64,000 bases of DNA from Tetracentron sinense. Its lineage: Eukaryota > Streptophyta > Magnoliopsida > Trochodendrales > Trochodendraceae. Location of the stretch: contig CM026560.1 of the NCBI GenBank assembly GCA_015143295.1, forward strand, positions 9,364,501-9,428,500. Reading direction: 5' to 3'. Both the position numbers and the translations under genes were made by a program. The notes under the pieces are model-generated. The model saw nothing but the letters and a program-made list of their open reading frames with translations. It ran no database searches and was not told the origin of the DNA. This document shows positions 48,818-59,777 of the stretch, piece after piece. Positions within the stretch are counted from its first letter, which is position 1, and each line of letters starts with the position of its first letter.

Positions 48818-50181
48818 TGAAAAATACTTCGGTGAACCTCAAATCTAGGGTTTGAGTTGAGTATCTCACAAAGTTAAGTGCGGAATAGAAGAGAAACAAA
48901 CAAACCATAACACAAGGATTTTTAAGTGGAAACCTTTCCGGGAAAAACCACGGGACCTAGTCCAGCCATGAGAATCTACTAAGACAAAGTCAACAAGAAC
49001 TTACAAGACTCGAACTTAACTCCTTCGGACTCGATACTACGATCCTTTAGTTCTTAGTCCTCCATGCCTCGAAAATTCACCACATACTCTCAAGTCCCGT
49101 GATCAACCGCAGTCCCTCTTACTTCTCTGTGTCTCGAAAATAGTCCACGATATTCGGATCGATCTCACATCCACGATCCGTCTCGGATCGAACTCCTTCA
49201 CAAAGGCTCCGGAACACTTCAGCCAAGTTGTTCTATCCAGAATATGTTGATGGTTTAATAGAAATCAACACCTAGATGGACTTCTTCAATGGAAAAGTCC
49301 AAACAAGCAAAATTTGAAGTTTGGGCTAGCAAACTCTAGGTTGAATGCACTAACAAAGGGGAGGAGAACACTAAGTTTTCCAAAGTTTTTATGAACTCTA
49401 GAACGAGTTAAAAACCCTCTCTATACTCTCCCTAAGTTGTTCTCCACGAAGTAGAAGGGTTCTAACTTTATAAGGAATCAAAACCAAGCTTTGAAAGTTG
49501 CAAAAGTGGTTTAAAAACCAAAGAGGAATGAAAAAAACGTATAGGAATGATTTCCCATATCAGGGTCGACCCTGGGGGTTAGTTGGGTCGACCCAAGTGT
49601 GCAGTTCGGTCGACCAAACTAACCTCCAGGGTCGACCCCCACTTTTCCTAGTCTCTGCCCATTTGCACCATACAAAAAAGCTTCTATTCAAGGTCGACCC
49701 CCAATGGTCAAGGTCGACCCTGAGGTGCAATCATGATCTTAAAAAGTCATTTTTGGATCTCGCTCATGAAAGTTGTATCTCTTTTTGATGCGATCCTTTT
49801 GATATATTATAGAGAAAAATCCGAGCTACAGTTTGTGAGATATGCCCAAAACAAGCAAGCTTGGTTTTTTGAAAAAATTCAGATTTTTAAACAAGTTTTG
49901 CACTGTTTATCTCATCACCTAGGGTCCGTATGATTAGTCTAGGTCACTTACAACCTAAGGTATGATATTAGGATTATTTTAAGTCAGTTCCCACCTATAG
50001 CAGCATGGTATCTAGGTCACTTACCATCCTATGAAGAAAATGATCATCCGAGTCTTCAACAGTCTTCAACTTCACTTGTTTGTGAATGCTTGACGGCAAA
50101 GACACAAGATACACACCTAGACACCTAGACTCACTTGTTTTGACACCGGAATATGCCAACACAAAAAACATGGACTTTATA
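48818..50181 (-). repeat. Left LTR (3' in element sense) of the gag-only element
   Basis: Begins TGAAAAATACTTCGG on the plus strand. TATA box TATAAAG (minus strand) near 49468-49474; GGTCGACC palindromes at 49562-49721 upstream of it in the element's sense. Confidence 0.9.
49562..49721. promoter_or_regulatory. GGGTCGACCC palindrome cluster in the gag-only LTR
   Basis: AGGGTCGACCCT at 49562-49573, TGGGTCGACCCA at 49584-49595, then related units near 49606, 49628, 49690 and 49710: spacing about 22, 22, 22 and later 20 bp. The partner LTR has the set at about 54779-54917 with one unit fewer. It lies directly upstream of the TATA box, as in the Gypsy LTRs although the family is different. Confidence 0.75.
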
Positions 50182-52029
50182 ATCTCCCCCTTTGGCAATT
50201 CTGTGGCAAAACCAAACTGAAGTACATGACTTGACACAAACTCACCCAAACACATCAAAACGGCGAATTAGGACATTACTTGACTCCAACACTATTACAT
50301 GACACCATTTGAAAAATCATCTTAAATTAAGACATTTAAGCTCTTGTCAAGTAAAATCAGTCTGCTGTAACTCTGCACCTACACATGCTCATAAACAAAA
50401 CACCCAGTGAAGCATGTGTGGAATATGAAAATAAGTAACCACAGGTGAAGCAAAGAATGTACTGAACTAGGGAAATACTACCCTAACATTCTCTCTCTTT
50501 TTTGCACAATTGCCAAAGGATGGCAGGAAACCAATATTCCAAAAAATATACCAATTTAGCAAATGTAAAATATCAAGGCAACCACAATACAACCGATCAA
50601 AAGCAGATAATGAGGGGACAAAAGAGTGTGGAACAGGATATCAATATAAAGCATAAACTCTCCCTCAACAACTCAATTTGATCTTTTCCCCCTAAGATCA
50701 AGGATACCACCAAAAATAGGGTACCTATGCTAGAAAAACCCATGTCAAATAAAAAGAAACACCCAAAAAAAAATATCATTTGTCACGCAAACATGCATCA
50801 AAATCATTTCAAGTGGTAGTAATTTAAGATTACAAATTCAATGAAGAAGATAATTAGTTAGTCCGACTGAGGATACACATCTAACTAAATCTCACGGAAT
50901 ACTAAATTATAGCCATTCACTTAGACACATTTAGTGAACAGTTCAAAAGTGAAGCATTATGTGTAGTGGTGGTCTGACAAGATACTAGATCAAGGTTTCT
51001 TTCCCTTCCCAATGATATGACATTAACCACTAAGGGGACTCCCGGAGATATACATCATAGAAGTTAAACCTAGTTAGATCCAGATATGCTGATTTTTTAC
51101 ATTTTAGTGCTCTTGTATCCATTTTATTTGACTCAATATTTTTCTTTTATTTTTGGTTAAATACCTCCAAATATAGTAATATTTCTTTTGATGATCTTTA
51201 TTTGATCATATCTTTTCATGCAATGATGGCTTTCACACTATCTAGGTAGGTAGTCCTGGCTATTGGCAGCAGGGGCTTTCACTCTAGTGACCCAGATAGA
51301 TACCTACTGTCCACCTAGGCAGCCATTTCATACTGTTTACATCCAATAGTGACTTTCACACTAGCCCAGTAGGTAGCCCTTTTCATTGCAACAATTTAAG
51401 CTCATGGAGGATACACAAAATGAGGATGATTAACAAATATGGTCATTCTAGATTGGTCATCTAAGGTCACACTATTGGGATAAGTCAAACACCTACAGAT
51501 TGAAAAATAGACCTCTCAACAGAATCAAACAGAGTACATGTGAAATTTGTAAAGCATACACACATGACTAAGTCTCTAACTGTTCAATATAAAACCGGTC
51601 TAATTTTCAGCCTAACCAAGAGACTATGAAGGTGATATATCCTCAATCAGCAACAAACTCATGTTCAACCCTGGAAAAATATAGAAATAAAGATCACACA
51701 GGAATGCAGATCATGCAAGTTAAACAAGGGCAACATGAAAAAAATATTTTTTGGATTTTATGGTTTTTCAATATTTTTGGATTTTTCAATATAAAGAAAA
51801 CAGAAAAACATACCAAAGCAAATAAATACTAGTAAAAACAAAAGACTACTATTATACACAGATAGCATAACACTAGGACAAGATATATCACAAACAGCAC
51901 ACCCTAGGCTATGACAGGCACGGGCTAAGTGAAGCCCTTCAGGTCTTCTTTTCTCACCCAAACGGTTTTAAAATTTTGATTGACCCTTTGGTCTCTAACT
52001 GTTTCAGTTGAGGTAAGTATGACCTTTTG
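50182..52029 (-). other. Non-coding 3' spacer of the gag-only element
   Basis: About 1.85 kb, AT-rich, no frame with a recognisable domain. It includes imperfect repeats around 51220-51380 (CTTTCACACTA...GTAGGTAG blocks). No trace of pol was seen here. Confidence 0.7.
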
Positions 52030-53870
52030 CCTATTCCTCATTTTCTAGGATTGAGACCTAGAATTATGGCGGGCATTATGGTTCTCCCTATTACCTCCTC
52101 TATATCTAGCATAAGGAGTGTCATGACCATTCCACTGTCTAGAGTTGTAAGCTATTTTCATCGCATCTTCACATAAACTCCTAGACTTCTCCACTAGGAC
52201 CTCAACTCTTCTTTGAAGATTCTCATTAAAATTATGTTGGTTCTTTTAACCATGATTGGGCATTCTTCGAAGTTTAGGACATCAAGGCTTAATATGACCC
52301 TTCACTCCACATTTATGACATGTAGGAATGAATTTCTGAGTAGAAGAGACTTTCCCTTTAGCAGAAGGGTGCCTTTTAGCACCAGGCTCAATGTTCGAGG
52401 TAAATGGAATTCTCTTCACATCTCCACACCATTGATTTTGCTCAAGATCAGTCAACTTGATTTTAAGACTTGTCTTTTCATCAAGACAAACATTCAAATC
52501 AGATTCAAGAAACTGAGTCTTGGCAAGGAGGAAAGCCTTCTCTTCCTCAAGTTGTGACACAAGAGCTCTCAACCCTGAAGCCACTTGGTCTAAAGCATCT
52601 TTTTCCATTTCAATAGATTTGACCTTTTTGGACATGAAAAATTGAACTTTTTTCAACTTTTGGCATTCTTGAAATAGTTCATCATAGGCTGCCTCAAGGT
52701 CTCCCTTAGAATCTGAGTCATTCTGACTCACATCATCCTCTTCACCATCACTACGTACAGTTTTGGTTACTCATAGCATTTGAAGAAGATTCCTCAATCC
52801 CAAATAAAGATGTAGTGAAGGCCACATAACCCCTAGTCTCCTCACAAGAGGAACTATCTGATTCCTCATATTCAAATTCACTGTCATCCCTTACTTTGCC
52901 CTTAAATTTTTTTCTTATTAAAGCACTCAGCGGCAATATGGTCATAACCTTGACACTCATAGCATTGAACACCATGGGGTTTCCTGTCCATACTTTTAAG
53001 ATGTTTCTTATTTTCAAAGTGTTTGGACTTGGGATTTTCAAAATATTTTTGTCCTTTCGGATTAAATCTCTTATTAAGTTTTAAAAATTTTCTAAATCTC
53101 TTTGCAAATAAAGTCAACTCTTCTTCTTCATCTTTAGAGTCACTATCTGAACCATCTATGGATTCGACGGATTTCAAGGCAATGGATTTTGGTTTCTTAG
53201 ATGGGTTCAGATTTAACTCATAGGTTTGGAGAAAACCAACCAACTCTTCAAGTTTGAGAGCATCAACATTTTTGCTCTCCTCGATGATAGAAACCTTCGA
53301 TCGAAATCTCTTAGGTAGAGATCTCAAAATTTTCTTAATAATTTTGGGACTCTGGAATTCTTTCCCCTAGATTGAAACTAGAATTAACAGTGTCACTCAG
53401 ATTAGCCTAAAAACTATTAAAAGTTTCATTATCATTCATCATCAACTTTTCAAACTTAGAGGTCATCAATTAAAGTTTGGAGATCTTGACAGTTGTAGTC
53501 CCTTCATGAGTAATTTAAAGAATGTCTAATGCCTCATTCGAAGTGTCACATTTAAAAATACGTCGAAATTCTTCGAGTGTGACTGTAGCGAAGATTGCAT
53601 TTAGACCCTTACTATTCCATCTACAACTTTCAAGTTCTACATTGGTCCATTTAGAAGAAGGTTTAGGGATGGTCTGGTCATCTATGGTCTTTGTTGGATG
53701 GGTCCAACCTTGTTCAATGGAGAACTATACTCTCTCATCTAATGATTTTAGAAATGCTCTCATTCGAGCTTTCTAATAGGCATAATTATTCTCATCAAAT
53801 AATGGGGGACAAGAGATGGATCCTCCCTCTCTTTGGAGATTAATATTCACCAAAAATATGAGTCAAAATT
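52030..53870 (-). pseudogene. Gag of the gag-only element (fossil)
   Basis: N-terminal region (about 53.85-53.3 kb): a PPLFDENNYAY-type start and the UBN2 middle, ending in RSLPKRFRSKVSIIEE. Then an acidic linker, a first zinc knuckle (CYECQGYDHIAAEC, near 52.95 kb), a long coiled-coil-like stretch rich in K, E and L (about 52.73-52.40 kb), a second knuckle (CHKCGVKGHIKP, near 52.3 kb) and an arginine/asparagine-rich tail. Gags with two knuckles separated by a coiled coil are known in plant Copia elements. It ends without running on into a protease. Decayed. Confidence 0.83.
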
Positions 53871-53892
53871 ACATTAATAAATTAGTGAACCC

Positions 53893-53905
53893 GCTCTGAT
53901 ACCAA
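53893..53905 (-). promoter_or_regulatory. Primer binding site of the gag-only element
   Basis: GCTCTGATACCAA on the plus strand, that is TTGGTATCAGAGC on the element strand, one base from the LTR. Methionine tRNA type. Confidence 0.9.
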
Positions 53906-53906
53906 T

Positions 53907-55348
53907 TGAAAAATACTTCGGTGAACCTCAAATCTAGGGTTTGAGTTGAGTATCTCACAAAGTCAAGGGGATGGTTAGGTTTTCCTACAAGTCTGTCTAC
54001 CTTTTTAATGTTTTAACAATTAAGTTATTAATATAGGGATGATAAACTTTAAAGTGCGGAATAAAAGAAAAACAAGCAAACCATAACACAAGGATTTTTA
54101 CGTGGAAACCCTTCCGGGAAAAACCACGGGACCTAGTCCAGCCGTGAGAATCCACTAAGACAAAGTAAACAAGAACTTACAAGACTCGAACTTGACTCCT
54201 TCGAACTCGACACTACAGTCCTTCAGTTCTTAGTCCTCCATGCCTTGAAAATTCATCACGTACTCTCAAGTCCCGTAATCAACCGTAGCCGCTTGTACTT
54301 CTCTTTGTGTCTCAAAAACAGTCCACGATCTTCCGATAGATCTCCGTCAATAACGGCTTCAGATTCCACCGACCAATTCACGCATCCATGATCCATCTCG
54401 GATCGATCTCCTTCGCAAAGGCTCCGAAACACTCCGGCCAAATTGTCCTATCCAGAACGGGTTGATGGTTTGATAGAAATCAACACTTAGATGGACTCCT
54501 TCAATGGACAAGTCCAAACAAGCAAAATTGGAAGTTTGGGCTTGCAAACTCTAGGTTGAATGCACTAACAAAGGGGAGGAGAGCACTAAGTTTTTCAGAG
54601 TTTTTATAAACTTTAGAAGGGGTTAAAAACTCTCTTTATACTCTCCCTAAGTTTTTCTCCACGAAGTAGAAGAGTTCTAACTTTATAGGGAATCAAAACC
54701 AAGCTTTGGAAGTTGCTAAAGTGGTTTAAAAACCAAAGAGGAATGAAAAAAATGTGTAGGAATGATTTCCCATATTAAGGTCGACCCTGGGGGTTAGTTG
54801 GGTCGAATCAAGTGTGCAGTTCGGTCGGCCAAACTAACCTCCAGGGTCGACCCTCACTTTTCCTAGTCTCTACCCATTTGCACCATACAAAAAAGCTTCT
54901 ATTCAGGGTCGACCCTGAGGTGCAATCACGATTTTAAAAATTCATTTTTGGCTCTTGTACCCTTCATAAAAGTTGTAGATCTTTTCGGTGCGGTCATTTT
55001 GATATATTATGGAGTAAAATCCGAGTTACGATTTGTGAGATATGCCCAAAATAAGCAAGCTTGGTTTTTTGAGAAATTTCAGATTTTTAAACAAGTTTTG
55101 TATTGTCTCATCACCTAGGGTCCGTGTGATTAGTCTAGGTCACTTACCACCTAAGGTATGATATTAGGATTATTCTAAGTCAATTCCCACCTATGGTAGC
55201 ATGGTATCTAGGTCACTTACCATCCTATGAAGAAAATGATCATCCGAGTCTTCAACGGTTTTCAACTTCACTTGTTACACCAGACACACACCTAGACTCA
55301 CTTTTTTTGACACCGGAATATGCTAACACAAAAAACATGGACTTTACA
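53907..55348 (-). repeat. Right LTR (5' in element sense) of the gag-only element
   Basis: Partner of 48818-50181. It contains about 80 bp near 53970-54055 (a T-rich block) missing from the other LTR and lacks one palindrome unit present there. Ends GGACTTTACA. Confidence 0.9.
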
Positions 55349-55472
55349 GATAGTCACAAGTGCTCTTGCTTCACCATATTATTAGGTGGCCAGATTTCAG
55401 CCTACATCAAGATTATCCCAAAGGATTACCATGCCTCATAGTAAGGTCAAGGAAAAATGTGATGGGACCACT

Positions 55473-55868
55473 TAGAGTTCCTCTCTCTAGAGATCGGATC
55501 ATAGCCAATTGTGATTGAAATTAAGGAGAGTTCAATCACACTCACAGGTCAAGGCATGTCCCTTTTAACCCCTATTAACTATGGTTACGATTCACTAATC
55601 CTTATGGTTCAACAGTCTAACCTTAGTTTTTAGAATTTTTTTTTTAAAATTCAATTAACTCTAGTTAAAAACTAATAGCCCTTAGGGTTAATTGTTTAAA
55701 TATTTTTTTCTAAAAACCAAGGTGATTGTTGAGCTGTAAGGGTTAGTGAATGTTAACCACAGTTAATAAGGATTAAAAGAAACACATGGCGACCTGTGGG
55801 TCTGATTGAACTCTCCTTAAGCTCAGTCATGATTGACTGTGATCCAATCTCTCCTCTCTAATAGGTAG
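55473..55868. mobile_element. Foldback (MITE-like) element 1
   Basis: Nearly the whole 396 bp folds on itself around about 55670. For example, the left stretch 55495-55590 (GGATCATAGCC...GAGAGTTCAATCACACTCACAGGTC...CTATTAACTATGGTTA) is matched in reverse by 55750-55845. No coding capacity. The arms are related to the foldback element at 62048-62610 (GAACTCTCC, ACCTGTGGGT and AGTTAATA blocks), so both belong to one family of non-autonomous elements. Superfamily unknown; no clear target duplication. Confidence 0.75.
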
Positions 55869-56317
55869 TAGTGAGTTGTTCACAAACCACCAAGGCCGAT
55901 CATTTTGCATAGTGGTCCAGGCAATTCTCCATGTTTAACTGAAATATCAACTATTCAAGACAGCTTGCTCATGGCTCTTTTATCGTGGATGGAACAAGCT
56001 ATGGGTCGAAATAAATGCACAGACACTCTAGTCCTATTTTTTCATGATAGCAATGTCATCTTGCTCGAGGTGGTGGTGACCCCATTGGTTCATGATTCGA
56101 GCTTTGATGGCACAACCTACACAAGTCCACATCTCGTGTACTCCTCGTAGAATAGTACAAAAAGTAGTCAATTTACATCCATGGACGTATAATCTTTGTG
56201 TCCCTTTTGTTGCTAGTTGTTTGGGGAGCTCTAGTTGTTTGGGGAACTCAAGCATGAATCTTCTTCCAAAAAAATAAAGTATGCCTGTTTTATTTTTTAA
56301 TTTTTGCACTTTACTGG
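55869..56317. other. Intergenic stretch, nothing recognised
   Basis: Mixed-composition sequence. An 81-residue plus-strand frame (55905-56150) and a 91-residue minus-strand frame (56309-56034) overlap, and neither resembles a known protein. No repeat seen. Confidence 0.4.
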
Positions 56318-56371
56318 ATTAGTATCTGGAACGCTCACCTCTCTTCCACGAGTCGATCCCGGGCCACCCTC
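56318..56371 (+). mobile_element. tRNA-derived SINE-like scrap
   Basis: The stretch TATCTGGAACGCTCACCTCT...CCACGAGTCGATCCCGGGCC resembles the head of plant SINEs. CGAGTCGATCCC is close to the RNA polymerase III B box (GGTTCGANTCC), and GAACGCTCACCTC is a common sequence between the A and B boxes. The A box is incomplete and no poly(A) tail is seen, so it is at best a fragment. It runs straight into the hairpin at 56372-56413. Confidence 0.4.
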
Positions 56372-56413
56372 CTAGTGAGGGGGATACACTACCGCTAGTG
56401 TATCCCCCTCACT
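56372..56413. repeat. Perfect 19-bp hairpin
   Basis: TAGTGAGGGGGATACACTA, loop CCGC, and its exact reverse complement. No mismatch in 19 bp. Confidence 0.95.
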
Positions 56414-56474
56414 ACTTTAAAACATTAGTTTTAGACTTGTAAGGGTACATTTGGAATAAATCCAGACGATTATT

Positions 56475-57196
56475 TAGGGTACTGTTACGAGCATACTAAT
56501 ATTGATTGGACACCATTTTTAAAAAAAACAAACTTAATTTTTTAAAAAAGTATATCTTGTCTATGTGCACCCATACCCAAAATCCTCAAACTCTCTTCTA
56601 AAAATATCTTCTCTTTCTAAGAATGAACCAACGAAGTAGTATAAAAAAATCTGCAAAACTCCTCTTACCTTACCTTCAGAGAGCTGACAAGTTATAATAA
56701 TCGCGATGTATATATATAAAAGTTTTATGATCTTTTTTTTCTTCGTTGTTCTCTTTTTGCCATTTCCTACTAGATTTGAATGGATTATCATAACTTCTCC
56801 ATAAGCAGTTTTGGTGTTTCTTGACACTTAGAAGTAAACATTGCAATTTGCTAGCATGATCCATACCGTACTTCCTTTCATTTTGTATTTAGCATATATA
56901 GATTCTCCAAGTTCTCTTGACTGAATTTTTTCTCGAATTTATTAATTGTACTTACAATTCTTCATATATATTCAAATTTTAATAATGAGATTAAAGGTCT
57001 TTCAGCACGAAACGGTAATGAATTATCATGTTCTATGGTTTTAAGTTTAGAATGATGTATAATTAAAAAATCTATAAATGCTTTTTTACTCTTGATGTGC
57101 TCGTAGAATTTGTTTCATTTTAAAGATGTATAGTTAGTAAGTAAAATTTTTGGTGTCCAGTCAGTAAATATTGGTGTGCTCATAGTTGCACTATTT
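56475..57196. mobile_element. Candidate MITE with about 45-bp imperfect terminal inverted repeats
   Basis: The left end, GGGTACTGTTACGAGCATAC...TTGGACACCA (56475-56515), is matched in reverse by 57150-57196 (TGGTGTCCAGTCAG...GTGCTCATAGTTGCAC). The interior is AT-rich and non-coding, including an 88-residue minus-strand frame of no known family. No target duplication that I can defend. Confidence 0.5.
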
Positions 57197-57430
57197 TTCG
57201 AATTACATTTCCTTTATATATGATTAGTAGGTTAGTAACATGATGAGCCTTTCAACCACCACACTTTAAAAGACTCAAAACCATGTCTACCTCCTATGGG
57301 GTTATACTTTAGATCATAGTGAATTTGAAGTGGATAGTGGTATATCTAAATTTGTAGAGACTCAAACTATCTTTTATGTCATCAATACGATTAATAAGGG
57401 TTTAAATGTTCAAAGATGAGTTTTAATATA

Positions 57431-59777
57431 TGTGATGTCTTGTCCCTTAATGATCTTAAGTAAAAATTTAAAATAACTAAGTGCAAGAATGTTAGAAATT
57501 CTAGAAATTGTGTGGTTTTAGTAAAAGCATAAATTGTTGAATTTTGAGATGATTTTTTTAGGAAATATGGATATTTATAGATTAAATAAAGATGTCATTT
57601 TATGAGATTTTATTATTAAGTATAGAGTGGTTAACTCGACTATCGAAAATCTTACGACGACGAGATTTTCAGTTTTTAGCCTAAAATTGGAAAATGAGAT
57701 TTTAATTTATTAGAAATTTGATTTTCTAATATTTTTTATTAAATTCAAATAGGGGGTACTTTCTTATTTTAATTTAAATTAAATGAAAATAAGTATTAAA
57801 ATGTTTTAAAGGAAAATAAGTATGCTGATGGGCTAATGCTGAAGAGGAAAGGGTGTTGGTACTGTTGAGAAAAATGGGAACTGTGCTAGCTGCGATCGAT
57901 CGTAGGTAAGCTATGATTGATCGCACTGAACCTTGAAATTTGGAAAAATCTCTGTGCCATTTGCGATAGGTGGCATCTGTGTACAATCGATCGCACTAGA
58001 GTGCTACGATCGATCACAGTTGCGCACATGAATTTTAAAAAAGTTACGGAAATTAGGGATTTAAACCCCTAGATTATAAATAGAGGTTCTTTTTTGAAGA
58101 TTGTAGGGTTCTAACTTTTTTAAACCTAATTTGGCAAAGAGGTGAGAGAAAACCTAGAGTTCTAAGGAAAAGATTGCTTTGAGAGAAATGAGATTGCTTG
58201 AAGATTGTAAAGAAAACTTGAAAATCAACATCAAACCTTCTTGTGAGCATTTTGGACAAAATGAACGATCTCAAAGGTCGATATACTATCCAACTGACTT
58301 CTATTATGAACTTATGTATGTTTAAGATGGTTTAAGCTATAAATAATGGATTATTGGTATGATTATGATAAGATCGTGGATAATGATATGAGGATTATGA
58401 GTTATTATGAATGAGTATAACTATATGAAAATAATATGGAGTTTTCTTATGAAATGAATGATGTTTAGCCTTAAGAATTGAGTGAATGGAGGATGGGAAT
58501 GTATGTGGATGAATTTAAGATTTTATATGATTTTTGAATTGTGTACAAATGGAGGATAAGAATGTATGTGGATGGATTCATGATTTATATGGTTGGTAGA
58601 ATGTGTACAAATGGAGGAAATGTATATTTATGATGGAGGATGAGTATTGTTAAAAATTGATTATAAAATATGCTAAGAATTATGATAAAGTATATATATG
58701 TGATATTGTTTGTTAAATTATGTCTAATTATTTTGCATTGTAATTGATATTCGGGAAGGTAAGAACTTAGAGGAAAGACTTCCATGTTGAGAATTCTCTA
58801 ACCAGTGAGATGTAACCTGACGGAATTTCTTGGCGGAGGTTTAGAAGCTAAGGGATGACCGATTCGAATGTTAATTGTAACACTTAAGCACAAACTCACA
58901 TGTGTGTTAAGATAAGAGTCTCACAAATCACACATTTGGACCACAAGCATAAGCATTGCATACATTTGATAGACTGAATAAACTCAATGATGGATTTAAA
59001 TATGTGTATGGATCTGAATAAGCTGCTTAAATACTCATAAGCATAAACATTTTATACTTTCAATGAGAGATCTGAATAAGTCCGATGAGGGATTTGAATA
59101 AGTTGTTCAAAGACTCATAAGCATAAACATCTCATAAGCACGTGGTCTCATAAGCATAAACATCTCATAAGTATGGTGTCTCCTAAGTCTAAGGTTGTCA
59201 TAAGTACACGAGTTAAGATGATAATATGATGTATATGAACACATGTTCTTCCGCACTCTGATTATGTTATTATGCTATTAGTTATGATTCTAAATAAGTA
59301 TCGGGATACTATCTTGTTGGTTGAATTTTATATACACCGAGTGCTTTTGTACTCGGCCAGACTTTTGTCTTGACATGTGTGGAGCCCGAGTTTGTAGGTG
59401 AGCCTTAGGTAGAGGAGGTTTACGACGTAGAGGAGGAGATTGATCCATTTGCTAAGGAAGAACGAAATTTGGACATGTGGCCTTACCACTAGGCTTTTAC
59501 TCTTGAGTTGCGAGAAGTTTTTCTAATAGACATTGGGATGATGTTGCTTACCAGATTACTTTATAGTTGAGTATTAGACTATTTTGTTTATGGTGGATTA
59601 TGTTTATGATGACCGTAGACTTGAGCAGGATGGTTTTGTTTATAAATTGAAATTTTATTACTCTTATTTTTTGAGACTCATGTTGTATGTCTTGCATGTC
59701 ATGAGATTTAAGCAGGTTTAAGAACTATGGCGACCCAAGGTCCTATTTTCGTCAAGGTTTGATTTGAGGTTGTTACA
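57431..59777 (+). mobile_element. Divergent solo LTR G of the same architectural class
   Basis: TGTGATGTCTTGTCCC...GGTTGTTACA, about 2.35 kb. It has palindromes (GCGATCGATCG type) at 57891-58021, a TATA box (TATAAATAG) at 58075-58083, a donor-like AAAGGTCGATA near 58275, repeats of a CATAAGCATAAACATCT type at about 58940-59210 and the stem-loop in altered form at 59337-59356. Sequence similarity to LTRs A-F is low but the layout is the same. No convincing 5-bp duplication flanks it, so it is old or its ends are misplaced by a few bases. Confidence 0.65.
57891..58021. promoter_or_regulatory. Palindrome cluster in LTR G
   Basis: Units near 57892, 57913, 57984 and 58006 of the GCGATCGATCGCA type: two pairs, 21 and 22 bp apart, about 70 bp between pairs, ending 54 bp before the TATA box. 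Confidence 0.7.

Larger units (their letters stand above)
48818..55348 (-). mobile_element. Gag-only (TR-GAG-like) Copia-type retrotransposon
   Basis: LTRs 48818-50181 and 53907-55348 (1364 and 1442 bp), with GATAG duplicated at 48813-48817 and 55349-55353. Primer binding site 53893-53905 (TTGGTATCAGAGC on the minus strand), gag about 53870-52030, then 1.85 kb without coding capacity, a purine tract (AAAGGGGGAGATT, minus strand, at 50182-50194) and the other LTR. No protease, integrase or reverse transcriptase is present, so it depended on another element for movement. The gag shows several breaks. The LTRs are similar throughout, apart from a few indels. Confidence 0.9.

Noticed and set aside
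50182-52029. Remnant of pol in the gag-only element
   Set aside because: No protease, integrase or reverse transcriptase block could be seen in any frame on either strand.
55905-56309. Overlapping frames on both strands as a gene
   Set aside because: Each is short, they oppose one another, and neither shows a known motif or splice context.
56372-56413. Hairpin as the 3' end of a Helitron
   Set aside because: No CTRR within about 12 nt after the stem and no matching TC start upstream.
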